Shown here: positions 5,171 to 5,808 of the stretch, in pieces | How the letters are laid out: every line of letters starts with the position of its first letter | How positions within the stretch are numbered: the stretch's first letter is position 1 | Origin: JBGVMW01 sp045125095 | GTDB taxonomy: Bacteria; Bacillota; Clostridia; Lachnospirales; Lachnospiraceae | DNA length: 5,808 bases | Direction of reading: 5' to 3' | Assembly (NCBI GenBank): GCA_045125095.1 | Contig: JBGVMW010000310.1 | Location: 1 to 5,808 of the forward strand | Position numbers and translations under genes: made by a program | Notes under the pieces: generated by a model | Database searches by the model: none | The model's input: only the letters and a program-made list of their open reading frames with translations | Told to the model about the DNA's origin: nothing

Positions 5171-5692
5171 TTAAAGTATACTATCTAAATACCAACACAT
5201 TTGCCACCATATTTCCACATCTCTTAAGTCGTCCCTACAACCTGGGATGTGGATTATGTTGCCTTCTCCGTCTGGCTCGTATTGTCTATCTAAGAACATT
5301 GCTACTCTACCATAAACATAAGCCTTCTCGTATTTATCGTCTGTCATCCAGGCTAAGTCTAAATTATCAATCATTAACCAGAACCAATGGACTAAGTTAA
5401 GCTCTCCGTCTGAATCCCCAACTATTTTATCCATATGCATTGCTAATGAAATTATCATTTCTAGTACAGTACAAGGTTCTTTCCACTTAAGTATTCCGTC
5501 GTGCCCTCCGTCGTCTACATAATACCAACGAAGGTTGACTCCGTCTGATGCTCTGTTCTCATCGTAATCTACAAAATATCTAAACTCCATTGAGTGTAAC
5601 ATTGTAAGTAATTTTCTGAACTGGCCACCTCTAGGATTTACCATAAAGTATAGCCAGTCGAAGTAATCGTTTAGTATAAAATTATCATTCAT
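5171..5692 (-). CDS. Conserved phage protein of unknown function, 173 aa
   Basis: A soluble-looking protein rich in Trp, Tyr, Asp and Met. Landmarks are DYFDWLYFMV near the N-terminus, SMEFRYFVDYDENRASDGVNLRW in the first third (broken here as SMEFRYFVDYD and ENRASDG), CTVLEMIISLAMHM in the middle, HWFWLMIDNLDLAWM after it, and CRDDLRDVEIWWQMCWYLDSIL at the end (ending QMCWYLDSIL). I recall this pattern (YFxWLY, EF, NRASDG, pCtvLEM, WFWxMI, DLRxVEIWxQM) from hypothetical proteins common in phage genomes, usually near replication genes, but I know no function. No catalytic motif, signal peptide or membrane segment is evident. GGAGG lies 5 nt before the ATG. It sits upstream of the replication genes on the same strand, so a part in early phage DNA metabolism or takeover is possible but unproven. 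Confidence 0.85.
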   Translation of the reverse strand: MNDNFILNDYFDWLYFMVNPRGGQFRKLLTMLHSMEFRYFVDYDENRASDGVNLRWYYVDDGGHDGILKWKEPCTVLEMIISLAMHMDKIVGDSDGELNLVHWFWLMIDNLDLAWMTDDKYEKAYVYGRVAMFLDRQYEPDGEGNIIHIPGCRDDLRDVEIWWQMCWYLDSIL

Positions 5693-5706
5693 GACTTCCT
5701 CCTATT

Positions 5707-5808
5707 CTATAATTGGTGTGGTTTCTTCTCAACTTGTGGTTCTTGTAAGTCGGACCATTTCCAATCATCTCTTAGGATTTCAAAGTCTGTTCTCCAAGTT
5801 TCGTTACG
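5707..5808 (-). CDS. C-terminal end of an unidentified protein
   Basis: An open frame enters at the high-coordinate edge and ends at TAG (5707-5709), giving 33 residues: RNETWRTDFEILRDDW then KWSDLQEPQVEKKPHQL. The tail is polar and charged, as expected of a disordered C-terminus. The stop lies 14 nt before the start of the 173-aa gene, whose GGAGG SD follows directly, so the spacing matches the other operon joints. Too little is visible for a function. It is on the same strand as the rest of the module. Confidence 0.65.
   Translation of the reverse strand, partial: RNETWRTDFEILRDDWKWSDLQEPQVEKKPHQL

Noticed and set aside
1..5808. CRISPR array, transposon ends, integrase or replication origin
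   Set aside because: No spaced repeat series, terminal inverted repeats, recombinase motif or iteron cluster was seen on either strand.

Overview
The window looks like part of the replication module of a double-stranded DNA phage or prophage, probably of a low-GC Gram-positive (Bacillota) host. The sequence is AT-rich. Every credible gene lies on the minus strand, spacing is tight, and Shine-Dalgarno (SD) sites of the GGAGG type precede nearly every start. The gene content is viral: superfamily 3 (SF3) helicase, archaeo-eukaryotic primase (AEP/prim-pol), family B polymerase, single-stranded DNA binding protein and a superfamily 2 (SF2) helicase. TAA, TAG and TGA all end genes, so nothing suggests a recoded stop.

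In transcription order (high to low coordinates): the C-terminal end of an unknown gene (5707-5808); a 173-aa protein of a family I recall as recurrent but uncharacterised in phages (5171-5692); a 64-aa protein with one membrane segment (4926-5120); a 904-aa multidomain replication protein (2207-4921); a 328-bp stretch (1879-2206) with two microORFs, a hairpin followed by a U-rich run and tandem TATAAT boxes; a 411-aa family B polymerase core (643-1878); an SSB-like protein with a DEDIPF tip (150-626); and the first 45 codons of an SF2-type helicase (1-137).

Two things stand out. First, the replicative polymerase is divided between two genes. The 3'-5' exonuclease domain (Exo I, II and III motifs) is the C-terminal part of the 904-aa protein, while motifs A, B and C of the polymerase are in the separate 411-aa protein. 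Together the two parts give about 619 residues, which from memory is close to single-chain phage polymerases of this type. Second, the exonuclease is fused behind an SF3 helicase and an AEP primase, with the helicase before the primase, the reverse of the usual order. One chain would therefore carry unwinding, priming and proofreading, and DNA synthesis comes from a partner protein.

The DNA between the two polymerase parts is bounded by a 15-bp perfect direct repeat that carries an SD site and ATG on each side. It also has features that could set the expression of the polymerase core relative to the helicase-primase-exonuclease chain. With SSB and the SF2 helicase, the genes describe a nearly self-sufficient phage replisome. 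No origin, tRNA, CRISPR array, integrase or transposase is visible.
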